Below, piece after piece: positions 46,796-56,272 of a stretch of DNA of 64,000 bases (position 1 is its first letter; each line of letters opens with the position of its first letter). The position numbers and the translations under genes were made by a program. Source of the stretch: Pyxidicoccus caerfyrddinensis (lineage in GTDB: Bacteria; Myxococcota; Myxococcia; Myxococcales; Myxococcaceae); the NCBI RefSeq assembly GCF_010894405.1, contig NZ_JAAIYA010000014.1, forward strand, positions 186,001 to 250,000. Reading direction: 5' to 3'. Under the pieces are notes generated by a model. That model saw only the letters and a program-made list of their open reading frames with translations. It did no database searches and was not told the DNA's origin.

Positions 46796-46870
46796 CGGGC
46801 CGTGGGCAGCAGCCGACATTCCGTGCACTCCGGGGTCCCGCATGGCCCCCGGGTGCGTAGTGTCACGGAC

Positions 46871-47599
46871 ATGTGGCGAAGGTGGTGGAAGTGGATGTCG
46901 GGGCTGGACGTGGCGGTGACGCGGCTGCTCGGGATGCTGCTGCTCCTGGCCGTGTGCCTGCTGGGGTTCATCGCGCTGTCGGACGAGGTGTCCGAGGGCG
47001 AGACGCAGGACATCGACGAGCAGGTGCTACGCGCGCTGCGCAGCCCGGAGGACCCGGCGGTGCCTCGCGGGCCGTGGTGGCTGGCGGTGGCGGCGGAGGA
47101 GGTGACGTCGCTCGGCGGGGTGACGGTGCTGGCCCTCGTCACGCTGATGGTGTGTGGCTTCCTGCTGCTGGCGCGGCGCTACCGGACGCTGCTGCTGGTG
47201 CTGGTGGCGACGGTGGGTGGGGCGGCGCTGAACACGCTGCTCAAGCAGCTCTTCTCCCGGCCCCGGCCCTCGGTGGTGCCGCACCTGACGGAGGTGATGA
47301 CCCAGAGCTTCCCGAGCGGGCACGCCATGCTGTCGGCCACCGTGTACCTCACGCTCGGCGGGCTCCTCGCGCAGCTCGCGGAGCGGCGGCGGCTCAAGGC
47401 GTACATCATGGGACTGTCGCTGCTGCTGCCGTTCATGGTGGGGCTGACGCGCGTGTACCTGGGCGTGCACTACCCCACGGACGTGCTCGGCGGCTGGGTG
47501 GCGGGGCTCGCATGGGCGCTGCTCACCGTGGTGCTGGCCCGCGCCCTGCGAAGGCGGAGCCCGGCCCTTCGCGCGGAGGCGCACAAGCCGGTGGAGTGA
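46871..47599 (+). CDS. PAP2-family phosphatase, membrane type
   Basis: A 242-residue protein with about six membrane helices and the three acid-phosphatase motifs: KQLFSRPRP (KX6RP), PSGH and RVYLGVHYPTD (with catalytic His). Members dephosphorylate lipids such as undecaprenyl pyrophosphate or phosphatidic acid at the periplasmic face. The ATG at 46871 is taken as start; a GTG at 46802 gives a longer, poorly supported N-terminus. The start is preceded only by ACGGAC, so the ribosome site is weak. It follows the ExbD pair by 75 bases. Confidence 0.88.
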   Translation: MWRRWWKWMSGLDVAVTRLLGMLLLLAVCLLGFIALSDEVSEGETQDIDEQVLRALRSPEDPAVPRGPWWLAVAAEEVTSLGGVTVLALVTLMVCGFLLLARRYRTLLLVLVATVGGAALNTLLKQLFSRPRPSVVPHLTEVMTQSFPSGHAMLSATVYLTLGGLLAQLAERRRLKAYIMGLSLLLPFMVGLTRVYLGVHYPTDVLGGWVAGLAWALLTVVLARALRRRSPALRAEAHKPVE

Positions 47600-47799
47600 G
47601 CCTGTCCGTCGGCCGCGGGGCCGGAGGACGGACCCGTCCCAGGCCACCCTCCGGGTCGAAAGCATGCCAGCAGCACGGCCGGGCATGAAAAAACGCCCCG
47701 GGGCGCCACCCACTGCGCGAAGCTTGCCGCCTCCGTGCTCGCTCTCCGCCCGCCACCATCCCCGTCGCTCTCCGTCCGGCTCCACGCGAGGTGCCGCGC

Positions 47800-49542
47800 A
47801 TGAGCGTCTGGGATTGGCTCGGGCGATGGGTCCCCGGAAGTGCCCCGACGGTGCCCATCTTCTACGACGAGAGCTACCGGCTGCCGCTCAGCGGCGTCGA
47901 GTCCACGGTGGGAATCGAACCGCGCGGGGTGGACTTCACCACCTGGTACCTCCTGGAGAAGGGCGTGGTGCGCGCGCAGGACGTGCACCGCCCGCTGCCG
48001 GTGAGCTACGCGGAGTTGGCGCGGGTGCATGACGCGGAGTACCTGGAGTCGCTCGGCCGCCCGGAGACGCTGGCGCGCATCTTCGCCACGGACCCGTCCG
48101 AGGTGCCGGTGGACACGCTGCTGTCCAACATCCGGCTGGTGTGCGGCGGGACGCTCGGGGCGGCGCGGCTGGCGCTGGCGCGCCGGGGCCCCGTGGTGAA
48201 CATGGCGGGCGGCTTCCACCACGCGGCGCCGGGGCGGGGCGGCGGCTTCTGCGCCGTCAATGACATCGCGGTGGCGCTGGCGGCGCTCCACGCGGACGGC
48301 TTCGACGGGCAGGCGGTGGTGCTGGATTTGGACGCGCACCCGCCGGACGGCACGGCGGAGTGCCTGGCGGGGCATGAGCGCGCGTGGATTGGCTCGCTGT
48401 CCGGCAGCGACTGGGGCGCGCTCCCGCTGGAGGTGGACGAGACGCGCGTGCCGGAGGGCACCGGCGACAGCGACTACCTCGCGCTGCTGGAGGGACTGCT
48501 CGCGCGCATGCCCCGGCCGGCCGTGGCCTTCGTGATTGCGGGCGGGGACGTGCTGGCGGGAGACCGCTTCGGCCGCGTGGGGCTGACGCTGGACGGGGCG
48601 CGGCGGCGGGACATGGCGCTGGCGCGCGCGCTGCGCGGGGTGCCGAGCGTGTGGCTGCCGGGCGGCGGCTACCACGCCGAGTCGTGGAAGGTCTTCGCCG
48701 GCACGGTGCTGGTGCTGGCGGGGAAGGGCTCCCGGCGCATCACCGCGCGGTATGACCCGCTGAGCGCGCGCTACCAGCGCATCTCCCGGCTGCTGACCCA
48801 GGAAGGCACCCCGCTGGAGGAGCCGCTGACGCTGGAGGACCTGGAGGGCTCGCTGGGACTGGGCGGCGCGCTGCAGCCGCGGGTGCTCGGCTACTACACG
48901 GCGCAGGCGCTGGAATACACGCTGTTCCGCTACGGGCTGCTGTCGCACGTGGAGCGGCTCGGCTACAGCCGGCTGCGCGTGGAGGTGGGCTCCACCGGGG
49001 CGGGGGACCGCATCAAGGTGCTGGGCCGTACGGGCGGGCAGGAGCACCTGCTGGTGGACTGCGTGGTGGAGCGGCGCCCCGTGGCGGGCGAGCCCTTCCT
49101 CTTCGTCAACTGGCTGAGCCTGCGCCACCCGCGCGCGCGCTTCAGTGAGCGGCGACCGCAGTTGCCGGGGCAGGACGTGCCGGGGCTCGGGCTGTCCCGC
49201 GAGGCCACGGAGATGCTGCAGTTGATGGCGAAGCGGGTGGGCCTGGCGGGCGTGGCCTTCCGTCCCATGTGGTTCCACCTGGCCGCGCTGGCGCGCTTCC
49301 GCTTCCGCTTCGCGGACCCGGTGCGGCAGGGCCGCTTCGAGGCGATGGTGCGGGACCTGTCGAGCCACCCGATGCTGGAGATGACGCGCGCGGTGGTGGA
49401 CGGCCGCGTGCTCCTCAACGGCGAGCCGTACCACTGGGAGCCGGATGACATGGTGTCGCGCCTGGAGCCCTCGGCGGCGGACGTGGAGGTCATCGCCACC
49501 GAGCGCGAGCGCTGCCACTTCACGGTAGAGGGCTTGAGCTAG
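47800..49542 (+). CDS. Histone deacetylase-family protein with a C-terminal extension
   Basis: A 580-residue protein. Residues 1-310 form an arginase/deacetylase fold: GGFHHA (His140, His141), GGGFCAVND, DLDAHPPDGT with zinc ligands Asp178 and His180, third ligand Asp250 in AGGDVLAGD, and the catalytic Tyr loop LPGGGYHAE. This is the arrangement of class II-like zinc deacetylases, which in bacteria act on acetylpolyamines or other acyl substrates. The C-terminal 270 residues have no recognised motif but contain ordered strands (RLRVEVGSTGAGDRIKVLGRTGG, HPRARFSERRPQ), so the protein is about twice the usual length. The start at 47800 has GAGGT upstream. It overlaps the convergent DUF488 gene by four bases. 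Confidence 0.85.
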   Translation: MSVWDWLGRWVPGSAPTVPIFYDESYRLPLSGVESTVGIEPRGVDFTTWYLLEKGVVRAQDVHRPLPVSYAELARVHDAEYLESLGRPETLARIFATDPSEVPVDTLLSNIRLVCGGTLGAARLALARRGPVVNMAGGFHHAAPGRGGGFCAVNDIAVALAALHADGFDGQAVVLDLDAHPPDGTAECLAGHERAWIGSLSGSDWGALPLEVDETRVPEGTGDSDYLALLEGLLARMPRPAVAFVIAGGDVLAGDRFGRVGLTLDGARRRDMALARALRGVPSVWLPGGGYHAESWKVFAGTVLVLAGKGSRRITARYDPLSARYQRISRLLTQEGTPLEEPLTLEDLEGSLGLGGALQPRVLGYYTAQALEYTLFRYGLLSHVERLGYSRLRVEVGSTGAGDRIKVLGRTGGQEHLLVDCVVERRPVAGEPFLFVNWLSLRHPRARFSERRPQLPGQDVPGLGLSREATEMLQLMAKRVGLAGVAFRPMWFHLAALARFRFRFADPVRQGRFEAMVRDLSSHPMLEMTRAVVDGRVLLNGEPYHWEPDDMVSRLEPSAADVEVIATERERCHFTVEGLS

Positions 49543-50138
49543 GCGTGCGCGCCGTGCTCCGGCACCAGTCGCGCCTCGTCCGGTGAGCCCGGGTACAGCA
49601 CCTGCGTGCCATGCACCCGCGCGAAGGCGGTGAGCCGGTGCGGCTCGGAGCGGGTGGCGCTGAGCAGGTGCTGCACCTCCACGCCTCGGGCCCACAGCGC
49701 GTCCGCCACCAGCGAGCGGTGGCAGCGCCAGCGCAGCGCCTCCGCGCACATGATGGCCACGGGCCCCTCGCGAGACAGCACGCGCAGCTCCTCCAGCCCT
49801 CGCGCGAACTCCTCCGTCTGCATGTAGTCCGCGTAGCCCTGGAAGCTGCGGTTGCGCCACGCCGTGTTGGGCGAGTCCGGCCGGGGCTTGCGCAGCCCGC
49901 CCAGCCGGGGCAGGTGTTGGTGGTGGATGTCCACCCGCGCCAGCGTCCGCGCGAAGGTGTCCAGGTTGAACTGCGGATTGGTGCGTGAGCGCGGCACCGT
50001 GCGGATGTCCGCCAGCGTGCGGACGCCGTGCGCCTCCAGCATCGCCACCAGCTCATCCGCCGTGCGCGTGGAGTGGCCCACCGCGAAGACGTGGGCCTTG
50101 CCCCATCCCCAGGCTCGCTTCGGCAGTGCGGATGCCAT
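49539..50138 (-). CDS. DUF488 family protein
   Basis: A 199-residue protein of the DUF488 family: VFAVGHSTRTADELVAMLEAHGV, ADIRTVPRSRTNPQFN, and CAEALRWRCHRSLVADAL with the conserved Cys and CHR triplet. Such proteins resemble the DNA-processing/DUF488 group; the biochemical role is not established. The start at 50138 has AGGAGG nine bases upstream; the longer open frame to 50300 overlaps the neighbouring acyltransferase gene and was rejected. It is convergent with the HDAC-family gene, with stops overlapping by four bases. Confidence 0.85.
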   Translation of the reverse strand: MASALPKRAWGWGKAHVFAVGHSTRTADELVAMLEAHGVRTLADIRTVPRSRTNPQFNLDTFARTLARVDIHHQHLPRLGGLRKPRPDSPNTAWRNRSFQGYADYMQTEEFARGLEELRVLSREGPVAIMCAEALRWRCHRSLVADALWARGVEVQHLLSATRSEPHRLTAFARVHGTQVLYPGSPDEARLVPEHGAHA

Positions 50139-50265
50139 GTCCCTGGACCTCCTGGACGGAAGGATGGGGATGGCCGCGCGGCCACGCAGGCCCGGAGTCC
50201 GGTGGCAGGAAGGGCGGGCAAGCGGGCATGGACCGCGGGCCCCATGGGCGTGGTAGTCAGGGGCC

Positions 50266-50925
50266 GTGGACCTGGACGCGCTCCGCCGCGAGCAGCACAA
50301 GCTCCGGCTCTCCTGGATGCCGTGGCTCTACTTCGTGCTCAAGCCCCGCCACCGCGAGTGGGCGGACGCCTGGCAGCGCGAGGTGCAGCAGCGGCTGCGC
50401 GAGCTGGAGACCGTCGAAATCGCGGAGGGGTGCTTCATCGCCCCGCAGGCGCGTATCTTCGCCGAGCCCGGGCGCACCGTGTCCATAGGCCCCGGCTGCA
50501 GCATCGCCGCCGACGTCTTCCTCCACGGGCCCGTGGTGCTGGGCCCCAACGTCAGCATCAACGCCCGCGCCAGCCTGGACGGCGGCGCCGCCGGCATCCG
50601 CATCGGCGAGGGCACGCGCATCGCCACCGGCGTCACCGTGTACGCCTTCGACCATGGGCTCGCTCCGGACCGGCCCGTGCGTGAGCAACCCGTGACGTCA
50701 CGTGGCGTCGTCATCGGCGCGGATGTCTGGGTGGGCGCCAACGCCGGAATCACCGACGGCGTCACCGTGGGAGACCATGCCGTGGTGGCCATGGGCGCCG
50801 TCGTCACCCGGGACGTGCCCCCCTGGTCCATCGTCGGCGGCGTGCCCGCGCGAGTCATGGGTGACCGCCGACTGCGCCCTCGCTCGGGTGCTCCCGGTGG
50901 GTGGGAGCCCGACGACGGAGCGTGA
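50266..50925 (+). CDS. Left-handed beta-helix (hexapeptide) acyltransferase
   Basis: A 219-residue protein. After a helical N-terminus (DALRREQHKLRLSWMPWLYFVLKPRHREW) the beta-helix begins with hexapeptide repeats: IAPQARIFAE, VSIGPGCSIAADVFLHGPVVLGPN, IRIGEGTRIATGVTVYAFDH (active-site His loop) and GVVIGADVWVGANAGITDGVTVGDHAVVAMGAVVTRDVPPWSIVGGVPA, the standard ending of the CysE/LacA/NodL group. Substrates of this group are sugars or amino acids, mostly O-acetylated. The gene starts with GTG at 50266, 127 bases from the DUF488 start on the other strand. Confidence 0.9.
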   Translation: MDLDALRREQHKLRLSWMPWLYFVLKPRHREWADAWQREVQQRLRELETVEIAEGCFIAPQARIFAEPGRTVSIGPGCSIAADVFLHGPVVLGPNVSINARASLDGGAAGIRIGEGTRIATGVTVYAFDHGLAPDRPVREQPVTSRGVVIGADVWVGANAGITDGVTVGDHAVVAMGAVVTRDVPPWSIVGGVPARVMGDRRLRPRSGAPGGWEPDDGA

Positions 50926-50941
50926 ACCCCTCTCGCCTTCA

Positions 50942-50972
50942 TTGACTTCAAGACATTCGGTCGCCGTATGCT
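50942..50972 (+). promoter_or_regulatory. Candidate promoter for the histidine kinase gene
   Basis: TTGACT (50942-50947) and TATGCT (50967-50972) are 19 bases apart, slightly wide for a sigma-70 promoter, about 110 bases upstream of the kinase start in the only AT-richer patch nearby. Confidence 0.35.
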
Positions 50973-51079
50973 TCGGGGTGACGTCGCCACCGGGAGGGGA
51001 ATCAGGGTCTGGAGTCGCTCCCGGCAGCCGTGTGCGCTGTCAGGACCCCGGCCCCTCTCCGAGGGCGTAGGAGGCCGGA

Positions 51080-53251
51080 TTGGCGGACGAGCAGCGGGAA
51101 ACGGGGCCTGATGAGGCCCCCGCAGGGCCGGTTCCCGAGCCGTATCCCGGCGGGGGCGGAGCGCGTGCGCCGCTCGAGTCCGCCGCCGCCGCCGCCACCG
51201 CCTCGTTGAGCGAGCGCCGCATCCGCGTGCTCGATGAGTTGATGCGCGAGGTTCCCTTCCAGGTCGACGCGCGGGGCTGCCTCACCTGGCTGACCAAGCC
51301 CTGGGAGCGCCTGACGGGCATGCTGGTGTCCAAGTGGATGGGCCGCCCGCTGGCGGAGGCCTTCCACCCGGAGGACCGGGAGCGGGCCCGCGCGCTGCTG
51401 GAGTCCGCGGCCGCCCAGCGCAGCCTGGCGCCTCGCGAGGAATTGCGCATGGAGGCCGCCGAGGGACGGGGCACGCGCTGGGTGGTGCTGTCCGCCCGCG
51501 CCCTGCCGGACTCGGACGGCGACGTGGTGGGCACGCTGGCGGACGTCACCTCGCGCCGGCAGGCCGAGCAGGCCATCACCACGCGCGAGCGCTACCTGGA
51601 GACCATGGTGGACGTGCAGCGGCGGATGATGCCGCACCAGCTGCCCCTCGACCTGTACGGCGCCGTCGTGGAGCCGCTGGGCCACGTGTCCGCCGCCAGC
51701 CGCGTCTACGTGTTCGAGATGCACCGCGCCCCGGACGGCACGCTGCTGGGCTCGCAGCGCGCGGAGTGGTGCGCGCCCGGCATCGCCCCCAACCTGGAGG
51801 ACCCGGAGATGCACGGCCTCCCGCTGATGGAGGCGCTGCACCCCCACCAGGCGGCGCGCCTCTTGCGCGGGGACCCCGTGCAGGGCCTGCCCCGGGACTT
51901 CCCCGCCAATCTGTCCGCGGTGGTGGAATCACAGGGCGTGCGCTCCGTGCTGCTCATCCCGCTGCGCGTGCACGGGCAGCTCTTCGGCGTCATCGGCTTC
52001 GACAACTGCCGCGAGGCCCGGCCGTGGGGCCCCATTGAAGTCAACCTCCTGTCCGGCGCGGCCGGCGCCCTGTCGCTGGCGCTGGAGCAGCGCACGGACA
52101 ACGCGCTGCGCGTGCGCACGGAGACGACGCTGCGGCGCACCGAGGCCGGCGTCCACCTGCTGATTGAAGCCTTCCCGGACCCCGTGATGGTGCACGTGGG
52201 GGACGGCGTGCTGCTGTCGGTGAACCCGGCCCTGGTGCAGTACCTGGGCTACCGCGAGCCCTCGGAGCTGGTGGGCCGCCACGTGCTGGAGCTGGTGCGG
52301 CCGGAGGACCGGGGCGCGGCGCAGCTCCACCTGGGGCAGGCGATGGAGGGCCATCGCTCGGCGCGCGCGGTGGAGATGCCGCTGGTGCGCAAGGACGGCG
52401 AGGTGGTGGTGGCGGACCTGGTGACGCTCGCCGTCGTCGTGGACGGGGCGCCCGCGCGGGTGACGGTGGCGCGCGACTTCACCGAGCGCAAGCGCACCCA
52501 GGCGCAGCTCATGCTCACCGACCGCATGGCCTCCATGGGCCTGCTGGCCGCGGGCATCGCCCACGAGCTGAACAACCCGCTCGCCTACGTGCTGTCCAAC
52601 CTGGACTACCTCCACAGCACGGTGGGGCCCCGCTCGCGTCCCCTCACGCACGACGAGCTGGTGGAGTGCCGCCAGGTGCTGGACGACGCCCGCGAGGGCG
52701 CCGAGCGCATGCGGCAGATTGTCCGCCAGCTGCGCGTCTTCTCCCGGGTGGAGGACGGCAAGGAGGAGGCGGTGGACGTGCACCGGGTGCTGGACTCGGT
52801 GACGCAGATGGCGGCCAGCACGGTGCGCGCCCGCGCGCGGCTGGTGAAGGAATACGGCGAAGTGCCCACGGTGAAGGGCAACGAGGGCAAGCTGTTCCAG
52901 GTGTTCCTCAACCTCGTCATCAACGCCGCGCACGCCATCGACGAGGGCCAGTCCGAGACGAACGAGATTCGCCTCACCACGTACCTGGACGAGGGCGGCC
53001 ATGTGATGGTGGTGGTGCGGGACACCGGACACGGCATCCCCCCGGAGCACCTGCGCCGCATCTTCGACCCGTTCTTCACCACCAAGGCCGCGGGCGTGGG
53101 CACGGGCCTGGGGCTGTCCATCTGCGACACCATCGTCAACGGAATGGGCGGTCACATCTCCGTGGAGTCCTCGGTGGGAGCGGGCACCACCTTCCGCGTG
53201 GCCCTGAGTGTCGCCCCGTCGAAGGAAACGGCGAGCCGGCCGGGCGTGTGA
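51080..53251 (+). CDS. Soluble PAS-GAF-PAS sensor histidine kinase
   Basis: A 723-residue cytoplasmic kinase. The TTG start at 51080 follows AGGAGG by five bases. Domain order: a first PAS with PAC (about 45-165), a GAF-like domain (about 185-345) with LLIPLRVHGQLFGVIGFDN, a second PAS (about 355-470) with FPDPVMVHVGDGVLLSVNPA, then HisKA with GIAHELNNPLAYV (phosphorylated His near 494) and HATPase_c with NLVINAAHA, DTGHGIPPEHLRRIFDPFFTTKAAGVGTGLGLSIC and GAGTTFRVAL. No membrane segment or receiver domain is seen, so its response regulator is elsewhere. Orphan histidine kinases are common in myxobacteria. Confidence 0.93.
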   Translation: MADEQRETGPDEAPAGPVPEPYPGGGGARAPLESAAAAATASLSERRIRVLDELMREVPFQVDARGCLTWLTKPWERLTGMLVSKWMGRPLAEAFHPEDRERARALLESAAAQRSLAPREELRMEAAEGRGTRWVVLSARALPDSDGDVVGTLADVTSRRQAEQAITTRERYLETMVDVQRRMMPHQLPLDLYGAVVEPLGHVSAASRVYVFEMHRAPDGTLLGSQRAEWCAPGIAPNLEDPEMHGLPLMEALHPHQAARLLRGDPVQGLPRDFPANLSAVVESQGVRSVLLIPLRVHGQLFGVIGFDNCREARPWGPIEVNLLSGAAGALSLALEQRTDNALRVRTETTLRRTEAGVHLLIEAFPDPVMVHVGDGVLLSVNPALVQYLGYREPSELVGRHVLELVRPEDRGAAQLHLGQAMEGHRSARAVEMPLVRKDGEVVVADLVTLAVVVDGAPARVTVARDFTERKRTQAQLMLTDRMASMGLLAAGIAHELNNPLAYVLSNLDYLHSTVGPRSRPLTHDELVECRQVLDDAREGAERMRQIVRQLRVFSRVEDGKEEAVDVHRVLDSVTQMAASTVRARARLVKEYGEVPTVKGNEGKLFQVFLNLVINAAHAIDEGQSETNEIRLTTYLDEGGHVMVVVRDTGHGIPPEHLRRIFDPFFTTKAAGVGTGLGLSICDTIVNGMGGHISVESSVGAGTTFRVALSVAPSKETASRPGV

Positions 53252-53430
53252 GCGGCGCCTCTCCCCCGAGCGCACGACGGGACGGGGACACCCGGAGTCC
53301 TTGCCGGGGCTGGGAAGTCCGGACACTGTAGGCCGCCTGACGGCGCGCCCTCGCGGGCCCTGCACGCGCGCCGGGGCCGTCACCACCTTGTCCCGTGGTG
53401 GCGTCCTCCCCAGGCGCCCCGGAGGCTCGT

Positions 53431-55491
53431 ATGCGCACCCCACACGTCCGGCTCCCGCTGGCGCTCGCCTTCGTCCTCGCCACGGCGGCCGGGGCCGCCT
53501 CCCCGCCTCCTCCGGAAGGGACGGGGGCCGGGCTGGCGGGCGCGTGCGCGGGCCAGCAGCGCTTCCTCATCGGCGCCGGCACCGGCGACATCACCGGCCC
53601 CGCCGCCGAGGTGGGGATGATGGGCTATGGCCAGGTGGGACAGCAGACGTCCGGCATCCATCAGCGGCTGCGCTCGCGCGCCTTCGTCATCGCCTCGCCG
53701 TGCAACGGCCGGCGGGTGGCCTTCGTCAGCGCCGACCTGGCCATGGTGTTCCAGGGCGTGAAGCAGCAGGTGCTGGAGAAGCTGCGCGCGCGCTTCGGCG
53801 ACCGCTACACGGACGACAACGTCCTCTTGAGCGCTACGCACACGCACTCCGGGCCCGGGGGCTTCTCGCACTACACCTTCTACAACCTGACGTCGTTCGG
53901 CTTCGTGCCGCAGAACTTCGACGCCATCGTCTCCGGCATCGTCACCTCCATCGCCCGCGCCGACGGCCGCCTCGCCGAGGGCACCCTGCGGCTGTCCTCT
54001 GGTGAATTGCTCGGCGCCAGCCGCAACCGCTCGCCGGAGGCCTACCGCCTCAACCCGCCCGCGGAGCGCGCGCAGTACGCGTCCGACGTGGACACGCGCA
54101 TGACGCTGCTGCGCCTCACCCGCACGGACGGCACCGAGGTGGGCCTCATCAACTGGTTCGCCGTGCACGCCACGTCCATGGGCAACGAGAACACGCTCAT
54201 CAGCGGCGACAACAAGGGCCTGGCCGCGTACCTCTTCGAGGGCGCGCGCGGGGAGCGCCCCACCGGCGGGGGCTCCACCTTCGTCGCCGCCTTCGCCAAC
54301 TCCAACGAGGGCGACGTCACGCCCAACATCCTCGGCGGCACGAATGGCGGCGGCGCGAATGACTTCGAGGACACGGAGCTGGCCGCCGGCCGCCAGTACG
54401 ACTTCGCCGCGCGGTTGTGGGCCACCGCCAACGCACCCCTCACCGGCGGCGTGGACTACCGCCACACGTACGTGAAGCTGGACGCGGTGGACGTGGCGCC
54501 CGCGTGGACGGACGGCACGCCGCGCCGCACCTGCACCGCCGCCATCGGCCTGTCCATGCTCGCGGGCGCGGAGGACGGGCCGGGCTTCGGCGCGGAGGGC
54601 GCCTCGTGCGCCGCCATCCATGACCTCTGGAGCCAGTTCACCTGCGCCGTCACCACCACGCCCTGTCAGGGGGAGAAGCCGATTGTGCTGGAGACGGGCA
54701 GCCTGCGCCCCTACCCGTGGACGCCCGACGTGCTGCCCCTGCAGCTCGTCACCGTGGGCACCCTGGCGCTGGTGGCGGTGCCCTTCGAGCTGACGACCAT
54801 GGCCGGGCGCCGGCTGCGGCGCACGGTGCAGGAGCGGCTGGCCCCCATGGGCGTGACGGAGGTGGTGATTGCCGGGCTCGCCAACGACTACTCGGGCTAC
54901 GTCGCCACCCGCGAGGAGTACGCGCGCCAGGCCTACGAGGGCGCCTCCACGCACTTCGGCCCGTGGACGCTGGCCGCGCTCCAGCAGGGCTTCGACGGGC
55001 TCGCGGTGGCCCTGCGGGACGGCCAGCCCGTGCCACCGGGCCCCACGCCCCGGGACTTGCGCTATGTGCAGACGAGCCTCCAGCCGGGCGTGGTGTTCGA
55101 CGACAAGCTCTTGTGGGTGGACTTCGGCGACGTCGTCACCGATGCGCGCGCCGCCTACGCGCGGGGCGACACGGTGAGCGTCACCTTCTGGGGCGGTCAC
55201 CCGAAGAATGATTTGCGCCTGGAGGGCACCTATCTGCGCGTGCAGCGGCGGGAGCCGGACGGCGCCTGGCGGGACGTGGCGGACGACAGCGCGTGGGAGA
55301 CGCGCTACCGGTGGCGGCGGGAGAGCTGCGTCCCCACGCTGGCGTGCTCGCACGTCACCGCGGAGTGGGACATCCCCGCGGACGCCGCGCCGGGCACGTA
55401 CCGGCTCGTCCACGAGGGGAACTGGAAGTCCGGGTGGGATGGGCGCGTGCGCCCCTACTCGGGTGCGTCGCGCGCCTTCACCGTGCGGTAG
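53431..55491 (+). CDS. Neutral ceramidase family protein (Thr in place of the nucleophilic Ser)
   Basis: A 686-residue secreted protein with signal peptide (LPLALAFVLATAAGAAS). Neutral ceramidases hydrolyse ceramide to sphingosine and fatty acid. Visible features: the N-terminal GAGTGDITGPAAEVGMMGYG, zinc histidines in SATHTHSGPGG (His137, His139) and NWFAVHATSMG (His246), and the later GDVTPN. Characterised ceramidases have GDxSPN, in which the Ser is the nucleophile; here the residue is Thr297. The C-terminal beta-domain (LLWVDFGDVV, VTFWGGHPKNDLRLEGTYLRV) ends the protein. Activity is uncertain. The ATG at 53431 has GGAGG upstream. It is 180 bases after the histidine kinase. Confidence 0.85.
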   Translation: MRTPHVRLPLALAFVLATAAGAASPPPPEGTGAGLAGACAGQQRFLIGAGTGDITGPAAEVGMMGYGQVGQQTSGIHQRLRSRAFVIASPCNGRRVAFVSADLAMVFQGVKQQVLEKLRARFGDRYTDDNVLLSATHTHSGPGGFSHYTFYNLTSFGFVPQNFDAIVSGIVTSIARADGRLAEGTLRLSSGELLGASRNRSPEAYRLNPPAERAQYASDVDTRMTLLRLTRTDGTEVGLINWFAVHATSMGNENTLISGDNKGLAAYLFEGARGERPTGGGSTFVAAFANSNEGDVTPNILGGTNGGGANDFEDTELAAGRQYDFAARLWATANAPLTGGVDYRHTYVKLDAVDVAPAWTDGTPRRTCTAAIGLSMLAGAEDGPGFGAEGASCAAIHDLWSQFTCAVTTTPCQGEKPIVLETGSLRPYPWTPDVLPLQLVTVGTLALVAVPFELTTMAGRRLRRTVQERLAPMGVTEVVIAGLANDYSGYVATREEYARQAYEGASTHFGPWTLAALQQGFDGLAVALRDGQPVPPGPTPRDLRYVQTSLQPGVVFDDKLLWVDFGDVVTDARAAYARGDTVSVTFWGGHPKNDLRLEGTYLRVQRREPDGAWRDVADDSAWETRYRWRRESCVPTLACSHVTAEWDIPADAAPGTYRLVHEGNWKSGWDGRVRPYSGASRAFTVR

Positions 55492-55587
55492 CGCGCACCC
55501 GGGAGGCCCTCCAGTCCGGGGCGACCTTGCGCGGGCCGGGTTGCCGCGAGGCGGACCGCCACCACCTTCGCGCCAGGAGGGAATCAC

Positions 55588-56211
55588 ATGATGCGTCGAA
55601 TCGCAGTGTGTCTCGTCTCGCTCGCGCTCACCTCGCCCGTCTGGGCCCAGGAGGAGGCGCAAAAGCAAGAGCCGCCCCCGGCCACCGGCGGCGCGGGCAA
55701 GCCCATGGACATGTCGAAGATGGGCCCGTGGATCCGCAAGCCGACCAATGAGTCCAAGACGAAGAAGGAGGTGGAGACGTTCCTCAATGAAGAGGACGCC
55801 ATCATGAAGCGGCACGACTTCCAGGCGACGGTCACCCGGAGCTCGTTCCCCATCTTCATGGCCACCGACGACAGCAAGGGCGTCCCGAAGGCCGAGGAGT
55901 ACGACGAGCAGAAGTACACGGAGATGATGAAGCCCTCCATGGAGCAGGGGCCCGAGGTCAAGGACGTGAAGCACAAGCGCAACATCACCGTGCTGTCCGA
56001 CTCGCTCGCCACCTTCACCGACGAGTACAGCATGACGGTGGGCGGGGTGAAGCGCACCGGTCGTAACGCCGGGCTCCTGGTGAAGGAGGGCGACGCGTGG
56101 AAGTGGAAGGGCTTCTTCGAGGCGGGCTGGGGTGACCAGCCGGCCTCCGGCGTCGGCGGCTCCGGCGAGCCCCAGTACCCGGAGACGGGCAAGGACAAGC
56201 CGAAGCAGTAG
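55588..56211 (+). CDS. Secreted protein of unknown function
   Basis: A 207-residue protein with signal peptide (RIAVCLVSLALTSPVWAQ). The mature part is charged: a Gln/Pro-rich stretch, then TKKEVETFLNEEDAIMKRHDFQATVTRSSFPIFMATDD, TFTDEYSMTVGGVKRTGRNAGLLVKEGDAWKWKGFFEAGW and a flexible tail. The central part looks like an NTF2/SnoaL-like fold, as in small ligand-binding or immunity-type proteins, but I do not assign a family. Its AGGAGG-GAATCAC-ATG start is strong. A hairpin terminator follows. Confidence 0.7.
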   Translation: MMRRIAVCLVSLALTSPVWAQEEAQKQEPPPATGGAGKPMDMSKMGPWIRKPTNESKTKKEVETFLNEEDAIMKRHDFQATVTRSSFPIFMATDDSKGVPKAEEYDEQKYTEMMKPSMEQGPEVKDVKHKRNITVLSDSLATFTDEYSMTVGGVKRTGRNAGLLVKEGDAWKWKGFFEAGWGDQPASGVGGSGEPQYPETGKDKPKQ

Positions 56212-56232
56212 GGCGCACCGGACGCGCACCGA

Positions 56233-56263
56233 GGGCCGCCCCCCGTCACCGGGTGGGCGGCCC
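56233..56263. terminator. Hairpin between convergent genes
   Basis: GGGCCGCCC (56233-56241) pairs with GGGCGGCCC (56255-56263) between the stops of the secreted protein gene and the Cys-rich lipoprotein gene. Confidence 0.6.
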
Positions 56264-56272
56264 GCGCGCGTC

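Noticed and set aside
51334..52038. ORF in another frame inside the histidine kinase gene
   Set aside because: Pro/Arg/Gly-rich shadow frame.
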